In this document: piece after piece, positions 27,259 through 34,991 of the stretch
Layout: each line of letters begins with the position of its first letter
Numbering within the stretch: the first letter of the stretch is position 1
Source: Clostridia bacterium
GTDB taxonomy: Bacteria; Bacillota; Clostridia; Lachnospirales; Anaerotignaceae
Reading direction: 5' to 3'
Length of the DNA stretch: 54,412 bases
Assembly (NCBI GenBank): GCA_900757025.1
Contig: CAAEMG010000118.1
Location: forward strand, 1-54,412
The notes under the pieces: model-generated
Told to the model about the DNA's origin: nothing
Seen by the model: the letters and a program-made list of their open reading frames with translations, nothing else
The model's database searches: none
Position numbers and translations under genes: made by a program

Positions 27259-27771
27259 ATGGCATATGTGGGCAGTGAGGACGCAATAAGACAGGCTCTC
27301 GTTGAAAGATATCCGAGAGAAAAATTCCAGCTTGCCACCAAAAATGCGGCTTGGATAAACTGTAAAACAAAAGAAGATGCTGAAAAACAGTTTGAGGTTT
27401 CGCTTGAAAGAACAGGTGCAGGATATTTTGATTTTTACCTTCTTCATAACCTTGGCGAAGGCAGAACACAGTATTTTGAGGACTTCGATTTATGGAACCG
27501 GGTATTTGAAAAGAAAAAAGAGGGTCTTATAAAGCACGTTGGTTTTTCTTTCCATTCTACGGCAGAAGAACTTGAAGAAATACTTAAAAAACATCCTGAG
27601 GCTGAATTTGTGCAGCTTCAGACAAACTATGCCGACTGGGAAAGCCATTCGGTACATTCAAGAAAATGCTATGAAACAGCAAGAAAATACGGAAAATGCG
27701 AAGAAGTTTGTCCACAGCACATACATATAAGAAATGAGCTTGAAAAAGCAGCCGAAAGCCTTCTTAAATAA
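27259..27771 (+). pseudogene. Remnant of a ferredoxin-type aldo/keto reductase
   Basis: The 170 codons match the middle and extreme C-terminus of aldo/keto reductases that carry a ferredoxin domain and are normally about 370 residues. The N-terminal first strands and the catalytic Asp/Tyr region are missing; the frame begins inside the family sequence (YVGSEDAIRQAL). After YETARKYGK the frame jumps straight to CEEVCPQHIHIR, which belongs to the C-terminal Fe-S motif, so about 170 residues seem deleted in frame. An AAGGAG site and an ATG are present, so a short product could be made, but it should not be active. A terminator follows at 27798. Confidence 0.75.
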
Positions 27772-27797
27772 GAAAAAGCATAAAAAATAATTTTTTG

Positions 27798-27823
27798 GAG
27801 GAGTGAATAACTCCTCTTTTTTT
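27798..27823 (+). terminator. Terminator after the aldo/keto reductase remnant
   Basis: GAGGAGT (27798-27804) pairs with ACTCCTC (27810-27816) and is followed by seven T. Confidence 0.85.
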
Positions 27824-27860
27824 GTGGGTAAAAATGATGAGAAAATAAAACGGAGTGGAT

Positions 27861-28140
27861 AAATTTTGATTTGACAAATAGTTTTATTTGAAAAATCCTT
27901 CAATATTTTGTCATGTTGAGCGGTGGTCGGGCAACGAATTCCACTTTGCGGAACGGCTACGCCGCCCAATAGGGTTCGCATACGTAGTCGAAACATCCCA
28001 TATCTTTTTCGAGCAGGTGAAAAACAATAAACTTATGGCTTTTCATCTGGGTTTACGACTTCGCACTATTGTGCTTCGCTCATGATGACAAAAAAAGACA
28101 TTGCTATTGGCAAAGAGAAGTGTTTGCCAAACCCTAATTT
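27861..28140. repeat. Dispersed modular repeat, copy 6 (full-size, no module A)
   Basis: It runs from AAATTTTGATTTGACAAAT to TTTGCCAAACCCTAATTT, with module B between (TTTTGTCATGTTGAGCGG to TTCGCTCATGATGACAAAA). An extra stretch near 27925-27985 contains a small inverted repeat. It lies between the aldo/keto reductase remnant and the aspS terminator. Confidence 0.85.
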
Positions 28141-28150
28141 AATTTCACTA

Positions 28151-28179
28151 AAAAAGCCGCAGAAAAATCTGCGGCTTTA
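28151..28179 (-). terminator. Terminator of aspS
   Basis: AAAGCCGCAGA and TCTGCGGCTTT form a perfect stem just after the aspS stop codon. T or A tracts flank both sides. Confidence 0.85.
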
Positions 28180-28190
28180 AAAATATAAAA

Positions 28191-29942
28191 TTACTGTCTT
28201 ACTTTAATATGAACTTCACGAAGCTGCTGCTCTGTTACTTCGCCGGGAGCACCGCACATAAGGTCCTGTGCATTTCCGTTCATAGGGAATGGAATGATTT
28301 CTCTTATGTTGTCTTCGTTTCTGAGAAGCATAATCATACGGTCTACGCCAGGAGCCATGCCTGCGTGTGGAGGAGCACCAAACTGGAATGCGTTATAAAG
28401 CGCACCGAATTTTTCTTTAAGGTCTTCCTCTGTATAGCCTGCAATTTCAAAAGCTTTAACCATAATGTCAAGGCTGTGGTTTCTAACAGCACCGCTTGAA
28501 AGCTCTACGCCGTTACATACAATATCATACTGGTATGCAAGTATGTCGAGAGGGTCTTTTTCGTTAAGAGCCTCAAGACCACCCTGTGGCATTGAGAATG
28601 GGTTATGTGTGAATATAATCTTCTTTTCTTCCTTGTCATATTCATACATAGGGAAGTCGTTTACGAAGCAGAAACGGTAAGCGTTTTTCTCAACAATGTC
28701 AAGTCTTGCGCCAAGTTCGTTTCTAAGCTGGCCTGCATAAAGAGCTGCGTGTTCTTCTTTGTCTGCAATAAAGAATATTGTATCTCCCGCAACAAGACCT
28801 GCTGTTTCTCTTATTTCAGCCTTCATGTCGTCCGGAATAAACTTGTCGATAGGGCCTTTGTAGCTTAAATCTTCCTTAACTTCAAGGTAGCCCAAGCCAC
28901 CCATGCCTATTGATGTTGCATATTTAAGAAGTTTTTCATGGAAGCCTTTAGACATATCGGCATGAACCTTTATGGCTCTTACTGTTTTTCCATGGAAAGG
29001 CTTAAATGTACATCTCTGGAAGAAATCTGTAAGGTCGATTATTCTAAGAGGGTTTCTGAGGTCAGGCTTATCGCTGCCGAACTCAAGCATAGCCTGTTTG
29101 TAGCTTATTACAGGGTATGGAGCCTGTGTAACAACGCTGCCTTCGGGCGCAAATTTTTCAAATACGGCTGTAAGAACTTCTTCGCCTGTTCTGAAAACAT
29201 CTTCCTGTGTGGCAAAGCTCATTTCAAAGTCGAGCTGATAAAATTCTCCCGGTGAACGGTCTGCTCTTGCGTCCTCATCTCTGAAACAAGGTGCAATCTG
29301 GAAATATTTGTCAAAGCCGGAAACCATAAGAAGCTGTTTATACTGCTGTGGAGCCTGTGGAAGGGCATAGAATTTGCCTTTATACTTTCTTGAAGGAACA
29401 ATATAGTCTCTTGCACCTTCGGGAGAAGATGCACAAAGAATAGGTGTCTGAATTTCAAGGAAGCCCATTTCAGTCATTTTTTGTCTTAAAAAGCTTATAA
29501 CCTGTGAACGGAAAATGATGTTGTCTTTAACTTTTTTGTTTCTAAGGTCAAGATAACGATATTTAAGACGAAGGTCTTCTCTTATTTCCTTGCTTGTAAC
29601 GATGTCGAAAGGAAGCTGTTTGTATACTTTTCCGAGTATTTCAACCTTGTGTGCTTCAAGCTCTATTGTTCCTGTAGGAATTTTTGGGTTATATGTTTCT
29701 TCGTCTCTGTGGTCGATAACGCCTTCAACGCTGATACAGTCTTCTTTGTTTATTCCGTCAAGAAGGCTTGTATCTCTCATTACAACCTGCATAACTCCGT
29801 ACATATCTCTTAAATCAATAAATGAAACTCCGCCGTGGTCACGAATGTTTTCAACCCAGCCGGCAATTTTAACCTGACTTCCAACATCGCCTTCTGTAAT
29901 GTTGTTCATCAGTCTGTTGCGGTAAATGTTTGATGTGAACAT
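28191..29942 (-). CDS. aspS: Aspartyl-tRNA synthetase
   Basis: A 583-residue class IIb synthetase of bacterial type. An N-terminal OB-fold (VKIAGWVENIRDHGGVSF) precedes the catalytic core. Motif 2 reads FRDEDARADRSPGEFYQLDF and motif 3 reads GMAPGVDRMIMLL. The bacterial GAD insertion lies in the middle. Many Clostridia use a non-discriminating enzyme that also charges tRNA-Asn, followed by amidation. The specifier of its T-box fits that view, but the protein sequence was not tested for it. AGGAG precedes the start. It stands alone between its leader and a strong terminator. Confidence 0.96.
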   Translation of the reverse strand: MFTSNIYRNRLMNNITEGDVGSQVKIAGWVENIRDHGGVSFIDLRDMYGVMQVVMRDTSLLDGINKEDCISVEGVIDHRDEETYNPKIPTGTIELEAHKVEILGKVYKQLPFDIVTSKEIREDLRLKYRYLDLRNKKVKDNIIFRSQVISFLRQKMTEMGFLEIQTPILCASSPEGARDYIVPSRKYKGKFYALPQAPQQYKQLLMVSGFDKYFQIAPCFRDEDARADRSPGEFYQLDFEMSFATQEDVFRTGEEVLTAVFEKFAPEGSVVTQAPYPVISYKQAMLEFGSDKPDLRNPLRIIDLTDFFQRCTFKPFHGKTVRAIKVHADMSKGFHEKLLKYATSIGMGGLGYLEVKEDLSYKGPIDKFIPDDMKAEIRETAGLVAGDTIFFIADKEEHAALYAGQLRNELGARLDIVEKNAYRFCFVNDFPMYEYDKEEKKIIFTHNPFSMPQGGLEALNEKDPLDILAYQYDIVCNGVELSSGAVRNHSLDIMVKAFEIAGYTEEDLKEKFGALYNAFQFGAPPHAGMAPGVDRMIMLLRNEDNIREIIPFPMNGNAQDLMCGAPGEVTEQQLREVHIKVRQ

Positions 29943-29974
29943 TTTAAATCTCCTTTTCTTTGTAAAATAAAAAA

Positions 29975-30236
29975 ACTGCCCGCCTGAACTTATACTGAAA
30001 AAGCCAGGACGAACAGATTGTCCGCGGTACCACCTGTGTTACTGCTTATTAAGCGGTCTCTTTTAGGTTTTAAACCCATTATTCTTTATCGCAGAATATA
30101 CGGCGCACCTACTAAAAAATTTTTCGGATTGCAGCTGATAGAGTGTTATTCGTACGGATTCACTTTATAAGGTTTGCACTGTCCCTTACTCACTGTAAAC
30201 GATAAACCGCATTACTTCTCTCCGTCATAGCCATTT
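29975..30236 (-). promoter_or_regulatory. T-box leader of aspS, probable specifier AAC (Asn)
   Basis: The T-box core AGGTGGTACCGCG reads on the minus strand (30023-30035). A terminator follows, with arms near 30007-30018 and 29976-29986 and a T tract. Stem I carries AGTA on the 5' side and GAA on the 3' side. Just after GAA the sequence is TAACA, so an AAC (Asn) codon sits next to it with a one-base offset. No GAC or GAT occurs on that side of the loop. The usual register is GAA followed directly by the codon, so the assignment is probable, not certain. Confidence 0.8.
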
Positions 30237-30242
30237 GATGAT

Positions 30243-30271
30243 ATTATATAGTAGATTTTTTTTGTTGTCAA
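30243..30271 (-). promoter_or_regulatory. Promoter of aspS
   Basis: On the minus strand a consensus TTGACA (30266-30271) and a consensus TATAAT (30243-30248) are spaced by 17 bp. Confidence 0.85.
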
Positions 30272-30354
30272 CAGTTCAAAAGGGCTTAAAAGCCTGTTTT
30301 TAAACAAAGTTTGGCGTTTAATATAGTATTTTCTTAAAAAGAGTTTTTTATAAA

Positions 30355-30388
30355 CAAAAAGGACGAAAACCGAAAATGGTTTCCGCCC
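30355..30388 (-). terminator. Terminator of serC-serA
   Basis: On the minus strand GGGCGGAAACC pairs with GGTTTTCGTCC through 11 pairs including wobble, followed by TTTTTG. Confidence 0.8.
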
Positions 30389-30411
30389 AAATGTATTAAT
30401 TTAATAAAACA

Positions 30412-31587
30412 TTAATTTTCACGAACAATTCTTATTTTGATAATATTTTCAAGCTCCATAACGTCTTTTATGATTTTGTCTTTTTTGTCATAAAGTGAGT
30501 CGAAGTCGAATATTGAATATGCTATTGCGCCACGGCTCTTATTAATCATACCGTCGATATTAAGGTTTTCTTTTGAGAAAATAGCCGTAAGAGAACCTAC
30601 AACATTAGGCACGTTTTTGTGTGCAATGGCTATTCTTGCCTTGCCCGGTGTGTAAGGAGCAACGCATACAGGGAAGTTTACAGAGTTTTTGATATTTCCG
30701 TACATAAGAAATTCTTTAAGCTCTTTGGCTGCCATTTCCGCACAGTTTTCTTCGGATTCCGGAGTTGAAGCTCCAAGATGAGGCGTTACAACTATATTTT
30801 CAACACCGAGAATTTCTTCATCAGGGAAGTCTGCCATATATTTTGCAAGTTTGCCTGTTTTAAGAGCTTCTTTAACGGCTGCATTGTCTACAAGGCCCGG
30901 TCTTGCAAAGTTAAGAAGGCGTGTGCCGTCTTTCATAAGTGAAATAATTCTTGCATCTATAATATTTCTTGTGCTGTCAAGAAGAGGAACATGAACTGTT
31001 ATGTAGTCACACTGCTGTGCAATTTCTTCAACTGTTGCGGCAAGTTTAACTTCGCTTGAAATGCTCCAAGCACTTTTAACAGAAAGATATGGGTCATAGC
31101 CTATAACGTCCATGCCGAGGGCAACGGCAGCATTGGCAACAAGAACGCCTATAGCGCCGAGACCGAGAACGCCGAGCTTTTTACCCTTAATTTCAGGACC
31201 TGCAAACTGTTTTTTGCCGCTTTCCGTAAGTTTTGCAATATCTTCTTTGCCTTTAAGAGCCTGTGACCAGTCGGCAGCTTCAACTATTTTTCTTGAAGAA
31301 AGAAGAAGGGCAGCTATAACAAGTTCTTTAACTGCGTTGGCATTTGCACCCGGAGTATTGAAAACAACAATGCCTTCGTCTGTGCATTTGTCAAGAGGAA
31401 TATTGTTTGTTCCTGCGCCGGCTCTTGCAATGGCTTTAAGATTTTTTGAAAATTCCATATTGTGCATATCGGCACTTCTTACAAGTATGCCGTCTGCCTC
31501 GTCAATAGTTTCTGTCATTTTAAAATTCTCGTCAAGCTGTTTAAGGCCTTTTGGAGAAATTGCATTTAAAGTTGCTATATTATACAT
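30412..31587 (-). CDS. serA: D-3-phosphoglycerate dehydrogenase
   Basis: The first enzyme of serine synthesis, oxidising 3-phosphoglycerate with NAD. The 391 residues form the short type common in Firmicutes. The Rossmann motif is GLGAIG (142-147). The likely active-site residues are Arg229 in NFARPG, a Glu near 257 and His270 in TPHLGAS. An ACT domain occupies the C-terminal 75 residues and may sense serine. The loop after Arg229 reads PGLVDN instead of the common GGIVDE. It is 26 bp downstream of serC and so shares its T-box. Confidence 0.94.
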   Translation of the reverse strand: MYNIATLNAISPKGLKQLDENFKMTETIDEADGILVRSADMHNMEFSKNLKAIARAGAGTNNIPLDKCTDEGIVVFNTPGANANAVKELVIAALLLSSRKIVEAADWSQALKGKEDIAKLTESGKKQFAGPEIKGKKLGVLGLGAIGVLVANAAVALGMDVIGYDPYLSVKSAWSISSEVKLAATVEEIAQQCDYITVHVPLLDSTRNIIDARIISLMKDGTRLLNFARPGLVDNAAVKEALKTGKLAKYMADFPDEEILGVENIVVTPHLGASTPESEENCAEMAAKELKEFLMYGNIKNSVNFPVCVAPYTPGKARIAIAHKNVPNVVGSLTAIFSKENLNIDGMINKSRGAIAYSIFDFDSLYDKKDKIIKDVMELENIIKIRIVREN

Positions 31588-31613
31588 ATCGGTTATCTCC
31601 TTTATTATTTATA

Positions 31614-32708
31614 TTATTTGTTTTCAAGTTCAAATTTGCCCATAAATTCAACAAGTTTTTTAACGCCTTCAACTGGCATTGCGTTGTATATTGAGGCTCT
31701 CATGCCGCCAACTGTTCTGTGGCCTTTAAGGTTTACAAAGCCTTTTGAGGCTGCCTCTTTTATAAATTTTGCGTTAAGGTCTTCGTTTGGAAGAACGAAA
31801 GGAACATTCATAAGTGAACGGTCTTTTGGAACAACTGTGCCTTTAAAGAGATTTGAATTGTCAAGGAAATCGTAAAGAATACCTGCTTTTTCCTCGTTTA
31901 TTTTCTGCATTGCGTCTACGCCGCCCATTTTCTTTACCCATTCAAACACAAGACCTGCAAAGTAGATTGAATATGTAGGAGGTGTATTGTAAAGTGATTT
32001 TGCTTCGGCATGAATATCATAGCGGAGCATAGTCGGTGTAATTTCCATAGCGTTGCCCATAAGGTCATTTCTTACAATGGCTATTGTAAGGCCGGCAGGA
32101 CCGAGGTTTTTCTGTGCGCCTGCAAATATAAGGCCGAATTTTGATACGTCGTATCTTTCGGCAAGAATATTTGAACTCATGTCGCCTACAAAAGGAACGC
32201 CCTTTGTGTCGGGAATACGGTCGTTTGGAGTATGTGTGCCGTAAATTGTGTTGTTAAGAGTCATATAAAAATAATCTGCATCTTTATCGAATTTTGCTGG
32301 GTCAAGTTCCGGAACATAGCTGAATGTTTTGTCTTCCGAAGAAGCAACAACATTAACTTTGCCGTATTTCTGGGCCTCGGCAATAGCTTTTTTTGCCCAC
32401 TGGCCTGTTTTAACATAGTCGGCTTTATTGTTTTTGTTCATAAGGTTTAAAGGAACCATTGCAAACTGTGTTGAGCCGCCGCCCTGAAGGAAAAGTATTG
32501 AATAGTTGTCGGGAACAGCCATAAGCTCTCTTAAAGTTTTTTCTGCACCGAAGATTATGTTTTCGTAATCTTTGGAACGATGGCTCATTTCCATAACGGA
32601 CATGCCTGTGTTTCCGTATACAACAAATTCTTTCTGTGCTTTTTCAAGTACTTCAAGCGGAAGCATTGAAGGACCTGCTGAAAAATTATAAACTCTTTCT
32701 AATGCCAT
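31614..32708 (-). CDS. serC: Phosphoserine aminotransferase
   Basis: A 364-residue PLP enzyme that converts 3-phosphohydroxypyruvate and glutamate to phosphoserine. The PLP lysine is Lys200 in AGAQKNLGPAG. The N-terminus VYNFSAGPSMLP and the C-terminal GHRTVGGMRASIYNAMP are typical. It is the first gene of the serC-serA unit, behind a serine-type T-box. GGAGG precedes the ATG. A phosphoserine phosphatase gene is not in this window. Glutamate for the reaction could come from the nearby glutamate dehydrogenase. Confidence 0.96.
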   Translation of the reverse strand: MALERVYNFSAGPSMLPLEVLEKAQKEFVVYGNTGMSVMEMSHRSKDYENIIFGAEKTLRELMAVPDNYSILFLQGGGSTQFAMVPLNLMNKNNKADYVKTGQWAKKAIAEAQKYGKVNVVASSEDKTFSYVPELDPAKFDKDADYFYMTLNNTIYGTHTPNDRIPDTKGVPFVGDMSSNILAERYDVSKFGLIFAGAQKNLGPAGLTIAIVRNDLMGNAMEITPTMLRYDIHAEAKSLYNTPPTYSIYFAGLVFEWVKKMGGVDAMQKINEEKAGILYDFLDNSNLFKGTVVPKDRSLMNVPFVLPNEDLNAKFIKEAASKGFVNLKGHRTVGGMRASIYNAMPVEGVKKLVEFMGKFELENK

Positions 32709-32757
32709 TTATATGTACCTCCTTGTAGTAAAGAACATTTATAGTCTTAAATTAAAA

Positions 32758-33013
32758 TAAAAAAAATCCCGTCCCAAACGTATAGTAAGGGACGGGATAT
32801 AACCCGCGTTGCCACCCGAATTGCCATGCGAAAAAAACACATGACCTCTCATAACAGCTTTAAAGGGCTTACCCTTCCGATTCATCATCGGCAGCTTCAA
32901 AAGTGGAACACCTTATAGACCTTGGCGGCTTGCACCGAAACGCCGTTTCTCTGAAAGGGTTTTAAGGTTTAGTTTTTGTAAAACGCTTATTTTTCTGTGT
33001 TTTGTTGAAATTA
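32758..33013 (-). promoter_or_regulatory. T-box leader of serC-serA, probable specifier UCC (Ser)
   Basis: The T-box core, read as GGGTGGCAACGCGGG on the minus strand, lies at 32803-32817. A strong terminator follows, with ATCCCGTCCC (32789-32798 strand complement) pairing with GGGACGGGAT (32766-32775) and a T run. Stem I pairs ACCTTA with TAAGGT. Right after it GTTCCA contains TCC followed by A, matching a serine codon. Uncharged tRNA-Ser should switch on serine synthesis. Confidence 0.85.
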
Positions 33014-33019
33014 AAACTC

Positions 33020-33047
33020 ATTATAGCACAAGAAAAAAATAATTCAA
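33020..33047 (-). promoter_or_regulatory. Promoter of serC-serA
   Basis: On the minus strand TTGAAT (33042-33047) and consensus TATAAT (33020-33025) are spaced by 16 bp. Confidence 0.75.
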
Positions 33048-33234
33048 TAGAAAAATTTGAAAAAATGCTTTTATGTGATAAAGTGATATTTTATACTGTT
33101 TTTAAGGCAAAAATTTTGGTAAATGTAGCTGAGAGAAAAACAAATGTGCATATCATCCTACGTTGACTTTTCTGCCGCAAAGTGGAATTTGTGTTTTGTA
33201 ATAAAAAAAATAAACGTACAGATACTATTTGTGT

Positions 33235-33250
33235 CCGAAGAATACTTCGG
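33235..33250 (+). other. Small perfect hairpin before the 55-residue membrane protein
   Basis: CCGAAG AATA CTTCGG lies about 38 bases before the start codon. No T tract follows, so it may be a leader stem or a protein-binding site. The rest of the 33048-33287 gap shows nothing else clear. Confidence 0.35.
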
Positions 33251-33287
33251 TTTATATAAAGAAAAAATACGGAAGGAGCGAAGAAAA

Positions 33288-33455
33288 ATGAATAAATTTG
33301 CCGTAGGAATACTTCTTGGCTGTGCCGTTGCGGCGGCAGGAGTAGAGTATATGGGCATGAGCAAAAGCTCAAAAAGAAAAGTAATGAGAAAAGGACGTAT
33401 GCTTGTTGACAAAGCCGAAGATGCTTTGGAGGATATAGGCAAGGAAATGTGGTAA
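33288..33455 (+). CDS. Small membrane protein, YtxH-like
   Basis: A 55-residue protein. One hydrophobic segment (KFAVGILLGCAVAAAGVEYM, about residues 3-22) is followed by a basic stretch with SKSSKRKVMRKG and an acidic amphipathic tail, VDKAEDALEDIGKEMW. This resembles small YtxH-type general-stress or envelope proteins, but the match is by pattern only. AAGGAG lies 7 bases before the ATG and a clean terminator follows. A longer in-frame extension upstream to 33144 lacks a ribosome site. The function is unknown. Confidence 0.65.
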   Translation: MNKFAVGILLGCAVAAAGVEYMGMSKSSKRKVMRKGRMLVDKAEDALEDIGKEMW

Positions 33456-33464
33456 AGAAAAATC

Positions 33465-33494
33465 AAAAAAGGCGTTTTTGAACGCCTTTTTTTG
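33465..33494 (+). terminator. Terminator after the small membrane protein gene
   Basis: AAAGGCGTT pairs with AACGCCTTT and is followed by T residues. Confidence 0.85.
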
Positions 33495-33498
33495 ATGG

Positions 33499-33544
33499 AA
33501 ATTTGGGTTTGAGTGAATACTTCTCTTTATCAAACCATAATTTT
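33499..33544. repeat. Dispersed modular repeat, copy 8 (bare inverted ends, 46 bp)
   Basis: AAATTTGGGTTTGA and TCAAACCATAATTT, the two ends of the large repeat, face each other with only 18 bases between. No module A or B is present, so it looks like an internal deletion product or a minimal element. Confidence 0.65.
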
Positions 33545-33691
33545 CAAAATAAAGACATACAGTTATATTTTGCCGAATATATCGACAAACATTTGTCTTA
33601 TAATGCTTTATTTTAAGAAAAAAATGTACACGAATACAGTTCTTGGACATATTTTTATGTGTTACTATTTTTTCAAGGAGAGTGATGACAA

Positions 33692-34564
33692 ATGATTTCG
33701 GCTTTTAAATTATTTAAACCAAAGGAAACCCTTGAGGAAAAAAACGATGAAATGAAAATTGAATACATAAACGTAAACGAAATACGTCCAAACCCAAATC
33801 AGCCAAGAAAATTTTTTGATATTTCATCTCTTAATGAGCTTACAGAGTCGGTAAAACTTTACGGCGTGTGTCAGCCTATAACCGTTAGGCTGATAAACGG
33901 AAAAAGCTATGAGCTTGTTTCTGGGGAAAGAAGGCTGAGAGCCGCAAAAAACGCAGGTCTTGAAAAAATACCGGCAATAGTTTCCAATATGAACGACAAC
34001 AAAAGCGCACTTATAGCCATGGTGGAAAATCTTCAAAGGCAGAATTTAAGCTTTATAGAGGAGGCCGAGGGATATAGCAGCCTTATAAACGATTACGGCT
34101 TGACGCAGGAGGAACTTGCAAAAAAGGTAGGCAAAAGCCAGTCGGCAGTGGCAAACAAACTTAGAATACTTCGTCTTTCGCCTCAGATACTTAATACAAT
34201 ATACGAAAAAGGCCTTACGGAACGCCATGCAAGAGCCCTGCTTAAAATAAACGATGAAGTAATACAAAAATCCGTTTTGGACAAGGTTATTGAACAGGAA
34301 CTTAATGTAAAGGCCACAGAAGAGCTTGTAAACGAAACCGTAAGCAAAATAAAAAACTGCCAGATTTACGAAATAGAAAAGAAAGAAATTCATGCTTTCA
34401 GCGATACACGCCTTATTTTAAATACCGTTAAGCACACTGTAGATATTATAAACAAAGCCGGTGCCGGAGCGGAATATACCGTTGATGAAAAAGATGACGG
34501 AACAGAGATACTTATTTTTGTTCCAAAGCAGACGGGAAACGAAAAAAAGGCAAAACAGGCATAG
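33692..34564 (+). CDS. noc: Noc/ParB-type nucleoid occlusion or partition protein
   Basis: A 290-residue ParB-family protein. The N-terminus MISAFKLFKPKE could form an amphipathic helix like the membrane-targeting end of Noc. The ParB motifs are PNPNQPRKFF, SGERRLRAAK near residue 76 and ENLQRQNLSFIEEA near 112. A helix-turn-helix (EELAKKVGKSQSAVANKLRI) lies near 140. In Bacillus, Noc sits by the origin; here no parA, rsmG or other origin gene is nearby. AAGGAG is 11 bases before the ATG. Noc rather than Spo0J is inferred from the N-terminus and solo location. Confidence 0.82.
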   Translation: MISAFKLFKPKETLEEKNDEMKIEYINVNEIRPNPNQPRKFFDISSLNELTESVKLYGVCQPITVRLINGKSYELVSGERRLRAAKNAGLEKIPAIVSNMNDNKSALIAMVENLQRQNLSFIEEAEGYSSLINDYGLTQEELAKKVGKSQSAVANKLRILRLSPQILNTIYEKGLTERHARALLKINDEVIQKSVLDKVIEQELNVKATEELVNETVSKIKNCQIYEIEKKEIHAFSDTRLILNTVKHTVDIINKAGAGAEYTVDEKDDGTEILIFVPKQTGNEKKAKQA

Positions 34565-34618
34565 TGTCAGAAATGAATATTGTGTTTAAATATACATAAA
34601 AAAGTAATATGAAATTTA

Positions 34619-34641
34619 TAAAAATAAGTTCAACTTATTTT
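34619..34641 (+). terminator. Palindromic terminator after noc
   Basis: AAAATAAGTT C AACTTATTTT is a perfect inverted repeat about 55 bases after the noc stop codon. Confidence 0.55.
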
Positions 34642-34858
34642 GCCATGCGAAAAAAACAACAAAAAACAATATCTTACGAAAACATGAGATAATTGGCATT
34701 TTAAAGGCTTTTTTCGATTTACTTTAACTATTTGAAGTGGTAAAAAAAAGAAATTTTTTGTGCAAAAATGAATTTAAAGACATTTGTCCACAACATAATG
34801 ACAAATATTAAGGCGTGTAAAAAATGAATTTTGTTTATTTTTATACCATACTTTTTGA

Positions 34859-34887
34859 TTGAATATGATATATATACATGATATAAT
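34859..34887 (+). promoter_or_regulatory. Promoter of gdhA
   Basis: TTGAAT (34859-34864) and consensus TATAAT (34882-34887) are spaced by 17 bp. The leader of about 100 nt ends in GGAGGG before the ATG. Confidence 0.75.
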
Positions 34888-34991
34888 TACAAATGTGTTT
34901 TGGAAACATAAACTATTCCGAAATCTGTAAATCATATCCTTTAGGCAAAAACCGAAGGAAATATAAAAATATATCGGAGGGAACAAAAAGT

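Larger units (their letters stand above)
34565..34991. other. Intergenic region between noc and gdhA
   Basis: About 430 bp, very AT-rich. It holds a palindrome terminator for noc, a 19-base string shared with the serC leader (34640-34658), the gdhA promoter, and a leader of about 100 nt. No gene or known riboswitch was found. Confidence 0.6.
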
